Assembly (NCBI GenBank): GCA_900552645.1
Contig: USAN01000001.1
Coordinates: 62,001 to 126,000, forward strand
Direction of reading: 5' to 3'
DNA: 64,000 nt
Origin: an uncultured Bacteroides sp.
GTDB taxonomy: Bacteria; Bacteroidota; Bacteroidia; Bacteroidales; Bacteroidaceae
How positions within the stretch are numbered: the first letter of the stretch is position 1; each line of letters begins with the position of its first letter. Below, piece by piece: positions 52,467 to 61,570 of this stretch. Made by a program: the position numbers and the translations under genes. The notes below the pieces were generated by a model, which ran no database searches, was not told where the DNA came from, and saw only the letters and a list, made by a program, of their open reading frames with translations.

Positions 52467-52550
52467 GGGTGTGAAAATAACACTTATATGAATATGATAT
52501 ATATATCATTCATATGTTGTGCAACATAAAAGTGTATTTTGTACACTTTT
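52467..52550 (-). promoter_or_regulatory. Palindrome cluster, candidate AraR operators
   Basis: Upstream of the operon, AAGTGT-N7-ACACTT occurs at 52530-52548, embedded in a perfect inverted repeat of 9-bp arms (52528-52550). A variant with the same N7 spacing (GGGTGT-N7-ACACTT) is at 52467-52485. Between them are ATGTTG-TG-CAACAT (52514-52527) and an imperfect ATATGAAT...ATTCATAT palindrome (about 52486-52515). Confidence 0.6.
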
Positions 52551-52566
52551 GATTTATGGATATAAA

Positions 52567-52599
52567 AAAACTGCCGTTCAATTTCTGAACGGCAGTTTT
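52567..52599 (-). terminator. Terminator of the galactose operon
   Basis: Perfect 14-bp stem AAAACTGCCGTTCA/TGAACGGCAGTTTT with 5-nt loop and a following T-run on the minus strand, 23 bp after the galK stop. Confidence 0.93.
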
Positions 52600-52621
52600 G
52601 TATTATGATTATTATTTATAA

Positions 52622-53776
52622 TCAGATTAATTTACGTGATCCATCGCTTATTACCACGTCGTAAACTTTAGGAGTATGTCCGAATTTAGCTTTGAATCTC
52701 TCTTTTGCAGTAGTAATGAATGTTTCATACAGTTCATTCTTTACAAGGTTGATTGTACAGCCACCGAAACCACCACCCATAACGCGTGATCCTGTTACAC
52801 CACAGTCAAATGCAATATCATTAAGGAAATCTAGTTCTTCGCAGCTTACTTCGTAAAGCTTGCTCATTCCGTTATGAGTTTCGTACATTTTCTGTCCTAC
52901 AGTTTCGTAATCACCTTTTTCCAAAGCGTCACATACGTCAAGTACTCGTTGAATTTCTTCAATTACATATTCTGCACGCATGTAATCTTCTTCAGTAATT
53001 TCATTTTTTGACTCCTTAAGCATTTCCATTGTACAGTCACGAAGGAATTCTACATGAGGATGCTTCTTCTGAATTGCAGCAACAGCTGCTTCACAGCTTT
53101 GGCGTCTTTTGTTGTATGCAGAAGATGCAAGTTCGTGTTTAACTACCGAGTCAAGAAGTACCAATTTATATCCTTCCGGATTGAATGGGAAATATTGATA
53201 TTCCAACGAACGGCAGTCCAGACGAATAAGACTTCCGGCTTTTCCGAATACAGAAGCAAACTGGTCCATTATACCGCAGTTAACACCGCAATAGTTATGT
53301 TCTGTAGCTTGTCCAACTTTAGCCAACTCAAACTTGTCTATCTTATTGTCTGCAAATAAGTCATTTATAGCGAAAGCATAAGTGCTTTCCAAAGCAGCCG
53401 ATGATGACATACCTGCACCCAAAGGAACATCTCCCGAGAATGTAGTATCGAATCCCTTTACGTCTACACCACGCTTAATCATTTCGCGGCATACTCCGAA
53501 TATATAGCGAGCCCAACTTGCGTGTGGAGCATCTTCTTCGTTCAGACCGAACTCTGTATAATCTTTTAGGTCGATTGAGTAAGCGCGAACCTTATCAGTT
53601 CCGTTTGGCTTTATCTCAGCAACCATTCCTTTGTCTACCGCTCCAGGGAATACAAATCCTCCATTATAGTCTGTGTGTTCTCCAATAAGGTTAATGCGCC
53701 CCGGAGATGCATATACTGAGCCAGTAGTTCCGTCGAAGTGTTTAGCAAAGCGACTTCTTACAATTTCTATATCCAT
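52622..53776 (-). CDS. galK: Galactokinase
   Basis: 384-residue GHMP kinase. Motif 1 PGRINLIGEHTDYNGG (about residue 26), motif 2 PLGAGMSSSAALE (about 115) and motif 3 GSRVMGGGFGGCTI (about 335) are all intact. It phosphorylates galactose at C1 with ATP. Last gene of the mutarotase-transporter-kinase operon. GalT and GalE are not in the window. Confidence 0.97.
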   Translation of the reverse strand: MDIEIVRSRFAKHFDGTTGSVYASPGRINLIGEHTDYNGGFVFPGAVDKGMVAEIKPNGTDKVRAYSIDLKDYTEFGLNEEDAPHASWARYIFGVCREMIKRGVDVKGFDTTFSGDVPLGAGMSSSAALESTYAFAINDLFADNKIDKFELAKVGQATEHNYCGVNCGIMDQFASVFGKAGSLIRLDCRSLEYQYFPFNPEGYKLVLLDSVVKHELASSAYNKRRQSCEAAVAAIQKKHPHVEFLRDCTMEMLKESKNEITEEDYMRAEYVIEEIQRVLDVCDALEKGDYETVGQKMYETHNGMSKLYEVSCEELDFLNDIAFDCGVTGSRVMGGGFGGCTINLVKNELYETFITTAKERFKAKFGHTPKVYDVVISDGSRKLI

Positions 53777-53813
53777 GATATTAGATTTTATATATTAGTA
53801 ATTAAAGTATCAA

Positions 53814-55184
53814 TTATTCTAATGGAATGTTTTGTATAGAATTATCTACCGGAATATCCTTGTTTACGTTCTTGCAACCTGTAAGTCCGTAGAATAACAA
53901 GTAAGCCAGAAGAGCAATGATAAGCCAGTAACTAGGCATGTAACCATATGAGTCTGAAATATATTGCTGTAAAAGTGGGAATATACCACCACCAACAACC
54001 ATCATCATGAAAATACCTGATGCCTGTGCTGTATATTTACCTAATCCTTCTACTGCAAGGTTGAAGATACCTCCCCACATAACCGAAGTACAAAGACCAC
54101 ATAACACTAGGAATAATGCACTGATAGGCACTTGTGCCATCTGGAATCCTTCGCCAACGCTATAACCAGGCATAGATACAGTAACTGCTTTTGGAGTAAG
54201 AATTGCTATAAGAATAAATACGATAGCAGTTGCAGATACGGCAATTAACTGAGTACGGCTCGAAACCTTACCACTGATTGCACTACTTGCAGAACGACCT
54301 ACCAACATTAGTAACCAATAGATAGCAGAAATAGCGCCACCGATAGCTGCACCGTTTTCAAGGATACCTGCACCTCTTTCAGATGAATCGGCAAGGTAGA
54401 AGTTTAATGTTCCAGGGATACCAATTTCAATTCCTACATATACAAATATACCGATTACACCAAGTACTGTGTGACGGAAACTCCAAGGGCTGTGTTCGAA
54501 AGTCTCTTTCTTATGATCTTTTGCACTCTGCATATGAGGTTCAGGGATAGTAACAAAAGATATAACAAGGAATGCAAATACGAATACTCCAATAGCCATA
54601 AATAACAAAGGAGAAACATCCGACATTGCAGTGCTCTTAGTTACAGTTCCAATTAATGCACCAACAAATAGAGGAGTCAATGTTCCTGATAAAGAGTTTA
54701 GAGCTCCACCTGTCTGGATAAGCTGATTACCCTTGTTACCACCACCGCCTAATAGGTTAAGCATAGGGTTAACAACAGTATTAAGCATACAAACGCAGAA
54801 ACCGCATATAAATGCACCAAGCAAATATATTATAAAGTTTAACTTTATAGCGAATTGACCCATTTGGAATACTTCAACATCGGCACCAAATAGACTTGAA
54901 AGATATTGGGTAAACAAACCAATTACACCAATAGCCATTGCTATAAGAGCAGTTTTTTTATAACCAATTTTAGTAAGCATCAAACCCGCAGGAATTCCCA
55001 TGAAAAGATATGCAAGGAAGTTCATCATATTTCCCATCATACCAAGGGCGTTGGAGCCTGCATATTCATTTCTCCAAATTGTACCGAAAGGTGCTGCAAG
55101 ATTTGTTACGAAAGAAATCATTGCAAAAAGGAAAAACATGGTCACAATAGCAACCACGTTACCGTTCTTTTTTTGATCGTTCAT
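53814..55184 (-). CDS. MFS sugar transporter, probable galactose/glucose permease
   Basis: 456 residues with about 12 membrane segments; the N-terminus (FLFAMISFVTNLAAPFGTIW) and LAYLFMGIPAGLMLTKIGYKKT (MFS loop 2-3 motif) place it in the FHS/glucose-galactose-type major facilitator group common in Bacteroides. Between a cytosolic mutarotase and galK it most likely imports galactose with H+. Substrate is inferred from neighbours. Confidence 0.9.
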   Translation of the reverse strand: MNDQKKNGNVVAIVTMFFLFAMISFVTNLAAPFGTIWRNEYAGSNALGMMGNMMNFLAYLFMGIPAGLMLTKIGYKKTALIAMAIGVIGLFTQYLSSLFGADVEVFQMGQFAIKLNFIIYLLGAFICGFCVCMLNTVVNPMLNLLGGGGNKGNQLIQTGGALNSLSGTLTPLFVGALIGTVTKSTAMSDVSPLLFMAIGVFVFAFLVISFVTIPEPHMQSAKDHKKETFEHSPWSFRHTVLGVIGIFVYVGIEIGIPGTLNFYLADSSERGAGILENGAAIGGAISAIYWLLMLVGRSASSAISGKVSSRTQLIAVSATAIVFILIAILTPKAVTVSMPGYSVGEGFQMAQVPISALFLVLCGLCTSVMWGGIFNLAVEGLGKYTAQASGIFMMMVVGGGIFPLLQQYISDSYGYMPSYWLIIALLAYLLFYGLTGCKNVNKDIPVDNSIQNIPLE

Positions 55185-55225
55185 TTTTATAAAAGGTATT
55201 TATTAATTTATTTAGGTTAGTTATT

Positions 55226-56320
55226 TTATACTTCTATACCAAATTTATATATGGTATGCTGGGTATATGTTTCGCCCGGTGACAGAACACATGATGGGAA
55301 ATGTCCTTTGTTGGGAGTATCGGGAAAATGCTGAGTTTCGAAACATATAGCACTTCTTCTTGGAAAAGTAGCACCGTGTGCACCTGCAAATCCGTTATGC
55401 CAGTTTGATGTATACAACTGTACACCCGGTTCGGTAGTATATACTTCCATACTTCTTCCGCTGTTAGGCTCAACACATTTTGCTGCAAAAGTAAGGGCAT
55501 CCTGCTCGGCTTTGTTCAATACGTAACAATGATCATATCCGGCGCCGAATTCCAATTGCTGGAATTTATCGTCTATTCTACTTCCTACTGTATGAGCAGT
55601 ACGGAAATCCATTGGAGTACCTTCTACTTTAAGAATTTCTCCGGTAGGAATTGATACTTCATCTATAGGAGTATAGAAGTCGGCATTTATTGTAACTATG
55701 TTGTTGTCGATTGTTGCAGTAGGAGTTTCTATTCCTGAAAGGCTGAAAAAGCCATGATGAGTAAGGTTTACAAGGGTCTTCTTGTCGGTGGTAGCTTTGT
55801 AAGTGATGCAGAACTCATTATCGTCCGTAACCGAATATGTAACTGTTACGTCTAGTTTTCCAGGGAAACCTTCTTCGCCATCTTGTGCAGTGTAGTGCAA
55901 GTCGATTGTATTGTCTGCTGTTTGCGATGCATCCCAAACTCTCTTATGAAATCCTGTAGGACCTCCGTGTAGTGAGTTAGGACCATTGTTTATTGTCAGT
56001 GAGTATTCTTTGCCGTCTAATTCGAATTTTCCTTTCGCAATTCTATTTCCGTAACGACCTATAATAGTGCTTAAGAATGGTTCGTGACTATTTATAACAT
56101 TATCGATGGAATCATGACCCTGAATCACGTTAGCATATATACCGTTTTTGTCGGGTACCATTATGGCCAGCACTGCACCACCATAATTGGTTACTGCTAC
56201 TTCCATGCCTTTGTTATTTCTAAGTATAAAAAGATCTGTTTTCTTTCCATCAATGATTTTCTGAAATTCGGCTTCTTTCAGGCCGGCTTTGTTATTATCA
56301 GTATCTAACGTGTTTATCAT
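55226..56320 (-). CDS. galM: Aldose 1-epimerase, cytosolic form
   Basis: 364 residues, no signal peptide. Mutarotase residues: LHGGPTGFHKRVWD, NLTHHGFFSLSG and catalytic Glu in CFETQHFPDTPNKG. It converts beta- to alpha-galactose for galactokinase. First gene of the operon with the MFS transporter and galK; a well-formed promoter lies at 56356-56387. Confidence 0.94.
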   Translation of the reverse strand: MINTLDTDNNKAGLKEAEFQKIIDGKKTDLFILRNNKGMEVAVTNYGGAVLAIMVPDKNGIYANVIQGHDSIDNVINSHEPFLSTIIGRYGNRIAKGKFELDGKEYSLTINNGPNSLHGGPTGFHKRVWDASQTADNTIDLHYTAQDGEEGFPGKLDVTVTYSVTDDNEFCITYKATTDKKTLVNLTHHGFFSLSGIETPTATIDNNIVTINADFYTPIDEVSIPTGEILKVEGTPMDFRTAHTVGSRIDDKFQQLEFGAGYDHCYVLNKAEQDALTFAAKCVEPNSGRSMEVYTTEPGVQLYTSNWHNGFAGAHGATFPRRSAICFETQHFPDTPNKGHFPSCVLSPGETYTQHTIYKFGIEV

Positions 56321-56355
56321 GATTCTAAATCTTTTAATTTGGTATTAATTTTATG

Positions 56356-56387
56356 CAAATAAAAAGATTTTCTTCGGCAATAACAAA
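56356..56387 (-). promoter_or_regulatory. Predicted promoter of the galM-MFS-galK operon
   Basis: Minus strand: -33 TTTG (56384-56387), 20-bp spacer, and TTTATTTG (56356-56363, one mismatch from TAnnTTTG), about 35 bp before the start codon. Confidence 0.55.
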
Positions 56388-56410
56388 CAAAATCTAAAAA
56401 GTAAAGCAAA

Positions 56411-57697
56411 TTAAATGTAAATTTTTAATAAATCGGCAACAATAAAACTACTTCCTCCAATATATATGAAGTCTTTTTTGCCTGCTTTTAATTTTGCCGC
56501 CTTCACTGCGCTTATCACATCCGGAAAAGAATTTCCATGAAGATGTTCTTTTTGGGCAAGTTCCTGCAACTCTTTTTCGTCGAGTGCTCTCTTTACACCG
56601 GCTTTGGTAAAATAGTATTCTGCATTTTTCGGAAGCATTTTTAGTACACCCGAAATATCTTTGTCGTTTACCATCCCGATTACAATATGTAACTTCTCGT
56701 ATTGCTGTACTTTCAGCTGTTCTACAATGTAAGCTATGCCTCCTACGTTATGTCCGGTATCGCATATAATTACAGGATCCGACTCAAGTTTTTGCCATCT
56801 TCCCATCAGTCCGGTAGTTTCGCATACGTTAGCAAATCCTTCCTTTACATTATCGGTAGTAATGTGGTAGCCCGAATTTATAAGTTGGGTAAGTGCCGAT
56901 AGGATAGTGTTTGTATTCTTTACCTGACAAAAGCCTCCCAGCTCGCCCTTTATTGTACCAAAATCTTTTGTTTCGTATATAGGTTTTCCATCTTTGTCGG
57001 TAGTATAAGAAGATAATTTATTTTCATCTTCTGCAAAATGAATTAAAGCTCCCTTAATATTAGACTGCTCTTCAAAAACAATTCTTGTTTCTTTACAAGT
57101 TTCTCCAATTATTATCGGCTTTCCCTGTTTCATTATTCCAGCTTTTTCGAATGCTATTTTTGCTAATGTGTTTCCAAGAAACTGTACATGATCAAAGCTT
57201 ATGTTTGTAATAACAGAAAGGTCGGGGTTTATTATGTTAGTACAGTCCAGGCGTCCTCCCAGTCCTACCTCGATTATGGCAACATCTACCTCCTCCAGGG
57301 CAAAGTAGTTGAAAGCCATTGCAGTTGTCAGTTCGAAGAATGAAGGATGAAGTGGTTCAAAGAATTTCCTGTGATTCTGTACAAAGTCTATTACATACTC
57401 CTTTGATACCGGAACTCCGTCTATTCTTATTCTTTCTCGAAAATCAACAAGGTGAGGAGAGGTGTATAAACCTGTTTTGTATCCTGCCTTCTGTAATATT
57501 GCTGCTATGGTATGCGAGCACGATCCTTTACCGTTGGTGCCACCAACGTGAATAGTCCTGAATTTACGATGAGGATGGTCAAAATATTCATCAAGTAGAT
57601 AAGTATTTTCCAATCCTTCCTTATAAGCATCCTTTCCTATGTGCTGAAAAAGTGGTGCACTGTTAAATAAATACTCTAAAGTTTCATCATAATTCAT
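56411..57697 (-). CDS. folC: Bifunctional folylpolyglutamate/dihydrofolate synthase
   Basis: 428 residues from ATG 57697 (MNYDETLEYLF). It has the P-loop HVGGTNGKGSCSHT (about 50-63), SPHLVDFRERIRIDG, and EVGLGGRLDCTNI with the metal-ligand region. It adds glutamate to folates and makes dihydrofolate from dihydropteroate. A frame extension to 57790 runs through the dnaJ terminator hairpin and is rejected; ATG 57709 (MKSVMNYDE) is another possible start. Confidence 0.94.
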   Translation of the reverse strand: MNYDETLEYLFNSAPLFQHIGKDAYKEGLENTYLLDEYFDHPHRKFRTIHVGGTNGKGSCSHTIAAILQKAGYKTGLYTSPHLVDFRERIRIDGVPVSKEYVIDFVQNHRKFFEPLHPSFFELTTAMAFNYFALEEVDVAIIEVGLGGRLDCTNIINPDLSVITNISFDHVQFLGNTLAKIAFEKAGIMKQGKPIIIGETCKETRIVFEEQSNIKGALIHFAEDENKLSSYTTDKDGKPIYETKDFGTIKGELGGFCQVKNTNTILSALTQLINSGYHITTDNVKEGFANVCETTGLMGRWQKLESDPVIICDTGHNVGGIAYIVEQLKVQQYEKLHIVIGMVNDKDISGVLKMLPKNAEYYFTKAGVKRALDEKELQELAQKEHLHGNSFPDVISAVKAAKLKAGKKDFIYIGGSSFIVADLLKIYI

Positions 57698-57734
57698 AAC
57701 GCTCTTCATTCTAAAAATTATCCTGTTGTTTTTA

Positions 57735-57801
57735 TTGAAAAATGTCTCTACTCTGTCTTTACTGCATAATTTTCTCATCAGTAAGAACAATGTAGAGACA
57801 T
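57735..57801 (-). terminator. Terminator after dnaJ
   Basis: ATGTCTCTAC (57742-57751) pairs with GTAGAGACAT (57792-57801), enclosing a smaller stem (TTTACTG with CAGTAAG). On the minus strand a T-run follows, 50 bp beyond dnaJ. Confidence 0.7.
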
Positions 57802-57850
57802 CTGTTTAAAGACTGTTAAGGTCTTTACTTAAATATTACATAAAATGTAA

Positions 57851-59035
57851 TTAGTCAAAGAAATTTCTGAACTTCTTGAATATCTTCTCCTTAATGCTTG
57901 CATTTGGCCTGAAGTTATCCGATTCCTTAAATTTCTCCATTATCTGTTTCTCTTCCTTGTTAAGAGTTTCCGGAACATATACGCTTATGTTTACCAGCAA
58001 GTCACCTGTTCCGGTGCTTTGTCCGTAGCTGTTAACATTAGGCAATCCTTTTCCTCTTAGTCTGAGAACTTTTCCAGGTTGAGTACCTGCATCAATTTTG
58101 ATCTTCACCTTGCCATCTATGGTAGGTATTTCTACTTCCGATCCAAGAGCTGCAGTAGGTATGCTCAGAAGAAGGTTGTAAATTACATCATTCTCGTCAC
58201 GTATAAGTTCGGGATGTGGTTCTTCTTCAATCACTACAAGAAGATCTCCTGCAATTCCGTTATGCTTACCTGCATTTCCCTTACCGTTTACCGATAGTTG
58301 CATACCTTCGGCCACGCCTGCAGGAATAGTAACCTCTACAACTTCTTCACCATATACTATGCCTTCTCCGGCACAGACCTTACATTTATTCTTTATAATC
58401 TTACCTTCTCCGTTACATTGTGGACATACGGACTGCGACTGTACCATTCCAAATATACTTTGCTGAGTACGCGTTACACTTCCGGTTCCATGACATGTAG
58501 GACAGGTTTCGCTTCCGGCAGTACCTTCTGCGCCGCTTCCATGACAATGAGTACACTGAACATATTTCTTTAGTTTGAATTTCTTTTCAACTCCCGTTGA
58601 AATTTCTTTCAGTGTAAGTTTTACTTTAACTCTTAAATCACCACCACGGAATTTGCGCTGAGAAGAGCGTCCTCCTCCTCCTCCAAATCCGAATCCACCT
58701 CCTCCAAAGCCACCATGGCCTCCAAAGATATCGCCAAACATAGAGAATATATCGTCCATGGACATTCCCTGTCCGAATCCTCCTCCATATGCTCCGCCAC
58801 CTGCAGCTCCACCTACACCGGCATGACCAAATTGATCATAACGTGCACGTTTGTCACTGTTGCTTAATACTTCATAAGCTTCGGCAGCTTCCTTGAATTT
58901 CTCTTCAGCTACTTTGTCGCCCGGATTTTTGTCAGGGTGAAATTCGATAGCTTTCTTTCTGTATGCTTTCTTTATCTCTTCGGTCGTAGCAGTCTTGCTT
59001 ACACCTAAAACTTCGTAATAGTCTCTCTTTGCCAT
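57851..59035 (-). CDS. dnaJ: Chaperone DnaJ
   Basis: 394 residues. J domain with His33-Pro34-Asp35 (EFHPDKNPG); Gly/Phe-rich linker (about 75-125); four C-x2-C-x-G-x-G zinc repeats (CTHCHGSG, CPTCHGTG, CPQCNGEG, CKVCAGEG); C-terminal substrate domain. Co-chaperone that stimulates DnaK ATPase. It lies 15 bp after grpE; dnaK is not in the window. Confidence 0.98.
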   Translation of the reverse strand: MAKRDYYEVLGVSKTATTEEIKKAYRKKAIEFHPDKNPGDKVAEEKFKEAAEAYEVLSNSDKRARYDQFGHAGVGGAAGGGAYGGGFGQGMSMDDIFSMFGDIFGGHGGFGGGGFGFGGGGGRSSQRKFRGGDLRVKVKLTLKEISTGVEKKFKLKKYVQCTHCHGSGAEGTAGSETCPTCHGTGSVTRTQQSIFGMVQSQSVCPQCNGEGKIIKNKCKVCAGEGIVYGEEVVEVTIPAGVAEGMQLSVNGKGNAGKHNGIAGDLLVVIEEEPHPELIRDENDVIYNLLLSIPTAALGSEVEIPTIDGKVKIKIDAGTQPGKVLRLRGKGLPNVNSYGQSTGTGDLLVNISVYVPETLNKEEKQIMEKFKESDNFRPNASIKEKIFKKFRNFFD

Positions 59036-59050
59036 GTTTGTGATAAAATA

Positions 59051-59686
59051 TTATTGACCAACAACCACTTTTGCGTGGCGTATGACTTTATCATTAAGTT
59101 TATAACCTGGTTGAACACAATCAAGAATCTTACCTTTTTTATCCTCTTCCGGTGTTGGTACTAAAGCTATTGCTTCATGATAGTCAGTATCAAAAGGCTG
59201 ATTGTCTGTATCAATCTTGTTCAGGCCTTCCTGAGTAAGTGTCTTTAAGAATTTATTGTAAATAAGATCCACTCCTTCATATAAAGCCTTAGTCTCTTCA
59301 GATGGCTGAATGTTCTGCAATGCACGTTCAAAATCGTCGAGTATAGGCAATATTGAAGTAATTGTTTTTTCGGCGCCGTTTTTAATAATTTCGGCCTTTT
59401 CCTTCATCGTTCGTTTACGATAATTGTCAAATTCGGCAGAAAGACGCAGGTATTTATCATGCTGATCTTCAATTTTTTTCTGAGCATCGGTAAGTTCCTG
59501 TGAAAGTTTTTCCTTATCAGAAAGTTCTTCTGCTGCATCATCTTTGGCTTTTTGGTCAAGTGTAGCTTCGTCTTGAGCAACATTCTGTTCCTCTTTCGTA
59601 ACTACTGCTTCATCATTAGTCTTTTTGTTCTCTGTAGAATTCATATTATTATTAAACTTTTTATTTTTCTTGTTCATAATAATCAA
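59051..59686 (-). CDS. grpE: Nucleotide exchange factor GrpE
   Basis: 211 residues. A long charged, disordered N-terminus (Glu/Lys/Asp-rich, about 1-75) leads into the coiled coil with LRLSAEFDNYRKRTMKEKAE and the C-terminal beta domain (AIALVPTPEED, then PGYKLNDKVIRHAKVVVG). It releases ADP from DnaK. It is co-transcribed with dnaJ. ATG 59677 is an alternative start. The promoter element TACTTTTG (minus strand) is at 59751-59758. Confidence 0.97.
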   Translation of the reverse strand: MIIMNKKNKKFNNNMNSTENKKTNDEAVVTKEEQNVAQDEATLDQKAKDDAAEELSDKEKLSQELTDAQKKIEDQHDKYLRLSAEFDNYRKRTMKEKAEIIKNGAEKTITSILPILDDFERALQNIQPSEETKALYEGVDLIYNKFLKTLTQEGLNKIDTDNQPFDTDYHEAIALVPTPEEDKKGKILDCVQPGYKLNDKVIRHAKVVVGQ

Positions 59687-59750
59687 AGTTTTGGTTACAA
59701 CTTAGCTAACAAATTTCATGCCTAGTTGTTTTCTTTGATTAAAGATTTTG

Positions 59751-59758
59751 CAAAAGTA
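59751..59758 (-). promoter_or_regulatory. Predicted -7 element of grpE-dnaJ
   Basis: The minus strand reads TACTTTTG, 65 bp before grpE. I see no CIRCE-like inverted repeat nearby. Confidence 0.5.
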
Positions 59759-59802
59759 GGCAAAATATGTCATACTGGCATATTTTTATGAATTAAAATA
59801 GC

Positions 59803-59810
59803 TACCTTTG
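59803..59810 (+). promoter_or_regulatory. Predicted -7 element of the ABC-F gene
   Basis: TACCTTTG matches TAnnTTTG, 44 bp before the ATG, divergent from the grpE promoter. Confidence 0.5.
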
Positions 59811-59854
59811 CAGCCTTAAATAATTAGGTAAGTAAATAAATTAGATATATTTAA

Positions 59855-61474
59855 ATGATTACAGTTTCAAATTTAGCCATTCAATTTGGTAAGAGAGTAT
59901 TGTACAACGACGTGAATCTAAAATTCACCAATGGCAATATATATGGTATAATCGGTGCCAATGGTGCCGGTAAATCAACTTTCCTCAAAGCTATTTCGGG
60001 AGAATTAGATCCTACTAAGGGTTCTGTAATGTTAGGACCGGGCGAGAGACTTTCGGTTTTAAGTCAGGACCACTTTAAATGGGATGAATTTACGGTAATG
60101 GATACTGTACTTATGGGTCATACTGTACTTTGGGATATAATGAAGCAACGTGACGAATTATATGCAAAGAGTGATTTTACAGATGAAGATGGACTTAAGG
60201 TTTCTGATTTGGAAGAGAAATTTGCCGAACTTGACGGATGGAATGCCGAGAGTGATGTAGCTACTTTGTTGAGCGGACTTGGAATAAAAGAAGACAAGCA
60301 CTACATGAAAGTTGGTGATTTAAGCGGTAAGGAAAAAGTGCGTGTTATGCTTGCACAGGCTCTTTTTGGTAATCCGGACAACTTGTTGCTTGATGAGCCT
60401 ACCAATGACCTTGATATGGAAACTGTTACATGGTTGGAAGAATATCTTTCTAATTTTGAACATACAGTGCTTGTTGTGAGCCACGACCGTCACTTCCTGG
60501 ACTCGGTATGTACTCACACTGTCGATATAGACTTTGGTAAAGTGAACATGTTTGCCGGTAACTATTCATTCTGGTATGAATCAAGTCAGCTTGCATTGCG
60601 TCAGCAGCAGAATCAAAAAGCAAAGGCAGAAGAAAAGAAGAAAGAACTTGAAGAGTTCATTCGCCGATTCAGTGCCAATGTGGCAAAAAGTAAGCAGACT
60701 ACCAGCCGTAAGAAGATGCTCGAAAAACTTAATGTTGACGAAATTAAGCCTTCTTCAAGAAAATATCCGGGAATTATATTTACTCCCGATCGCGAACCAG
60801 GTAATCAGATACTTGAGGTTTCGGGACTAAAGGCAGTAACCGAAGAAGGAACTGTATTGTTTGATGATGTGAACTTCAATGTAGAAAAGGGAGACAAGAT
60901 TGTATTCCTTAGCCGTGATGCACGTGCTATGACTGCGTTGTTCGAAATAATAAACGGAAACAGAAAAGCCGATGCCGGTAAGTTTGCCTGGGGTGTTACA
61001 ATAACTACTGCGTATCTTCCTGTAGACAATACTGAGTTCTTTGAGAACGACCTGAATCTTGTTGATTGGTTAAGTCAGTTTGGTCCTGGTAATGAAGTAG
61101 AGATGAAAGGTTTCCTTGGTAGAATGCTTTTCTCGGGCGAGGAGGTATTGAAGAAGGCAAACGTGCTTTCGGGAGGCGAGAAGATGAGATGTATGATTGC
61201 ACGCATGCAGTTGCGTAATGCAAACTGTCTTGTACTAGATACTCCAACCAATCACCTTGACCTTGAATCTATCCAGTCGTTCAATAATAACTTGAAGCTT
61301 TATAAAGGTAACGTATTGTTCTCTTCTCATGACCACGAGTTTATCGAGACTGTAGCCAACCGTATAATAGAGCTTACTCCAAATGGTATTATAGACAAGA
61401 TGATGGAGTATGATGAGTATATTACATCCGATCATATAAAGGAGATGCGTGCACGCATGTATGCTGGTAAATAA
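59855..61474 (+). CDS. ABC-F family ATPase with degenerate second ATP site
   Basis: 539 residues: two ABC domains joined by a charged linker, no membrane domain, as in EttA/YbiT-type ribosome-associated ATPases. Site 1 residues look competent: Walker A GANGAGKST (34-42), Walker B LLLDEPTNDLD, and the partner signature LSGGEK in domain 2. The other site is eroded in all three parts. The second Walker A position reads FLSRDARAMTAL with no GKS/T, the second Walker B is LVLDTPTNHLD with Thr for the catalytic Glu (about residue 460), and the domain-1 signature is LSGKEK. It probably acts on translating ribosomes; the exact role is unknown. Confidence 0.92.
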   Translation: MITVSNLAIQFGKRVLYNDVNLKFTNGNIYGIIGANGAGKSTFLKAISGELDPTKGSVMLGPGERLSVLSQDHFKWDEFTVMDTVLMGHTVLWDIMKQRDELYAKSDFTDEDGLKVSDLEEKFAELDGWNAESDVATLLSGLGIKEDKHYMKVGDLSGKEKVRVMLAQALFGNPDNLLLDEPTNDLDMETVTWLEEYLSNFEHTVLVVSHDRHFLDSVCTHTVDIDFGKVNMFAGNYSFWYESSQLALRQQQNQKAKAEEKKKELEEFIRRFSANVAKSKQTTSRKKMLEKLNVDEIKPSSRKYPGIIFTPDREPGNQILEVSGLKAVTEEGTVLFDDVNFNVEKGDKIVFLSRDARAMTALFEIINGNRKADAGKFAWGVTITTAYLPVDNTEFFENDLNLVDWLSQFGPGNEVEMKGFLGRMLFSGEEVLKKANVLSGGEKMRCMIARMQLRNANCLVLDTPTNHLDLESIQSFNNNLKLYKGNVLFSSHDHEFIETVANRIIELTPNGIIDKMMEYDEYITSDHIKEMRARMYAGK

Positions 61475-61518
61475 TAACCTATATATAATGAAGAGAGGGT
61501 GTAAAAACTCTATTTTTA

Positions 61519-61570
61519 GAAAAATGACCTCTGTTACAGATAATTCTGTGGCAGGGGTCATTTTTCTGTT
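61519..61570 (+). terminator. Terminator after the ABC-F gene
   Basis: AAAAATGACC (61520-61529) pairs with GGTCATTTTT (61556-61565), with a smaller inner stem (CTGTTACAG with CTGTGGCAG), and runs into a T-rich tract. Confidence 0.82.

Noticed and set aside
57698..57790. N-terminal extension of folC to 57790.
   Set aside because: It would translate through the dnaJ terminator hairpin and adds residues unlike FolC.
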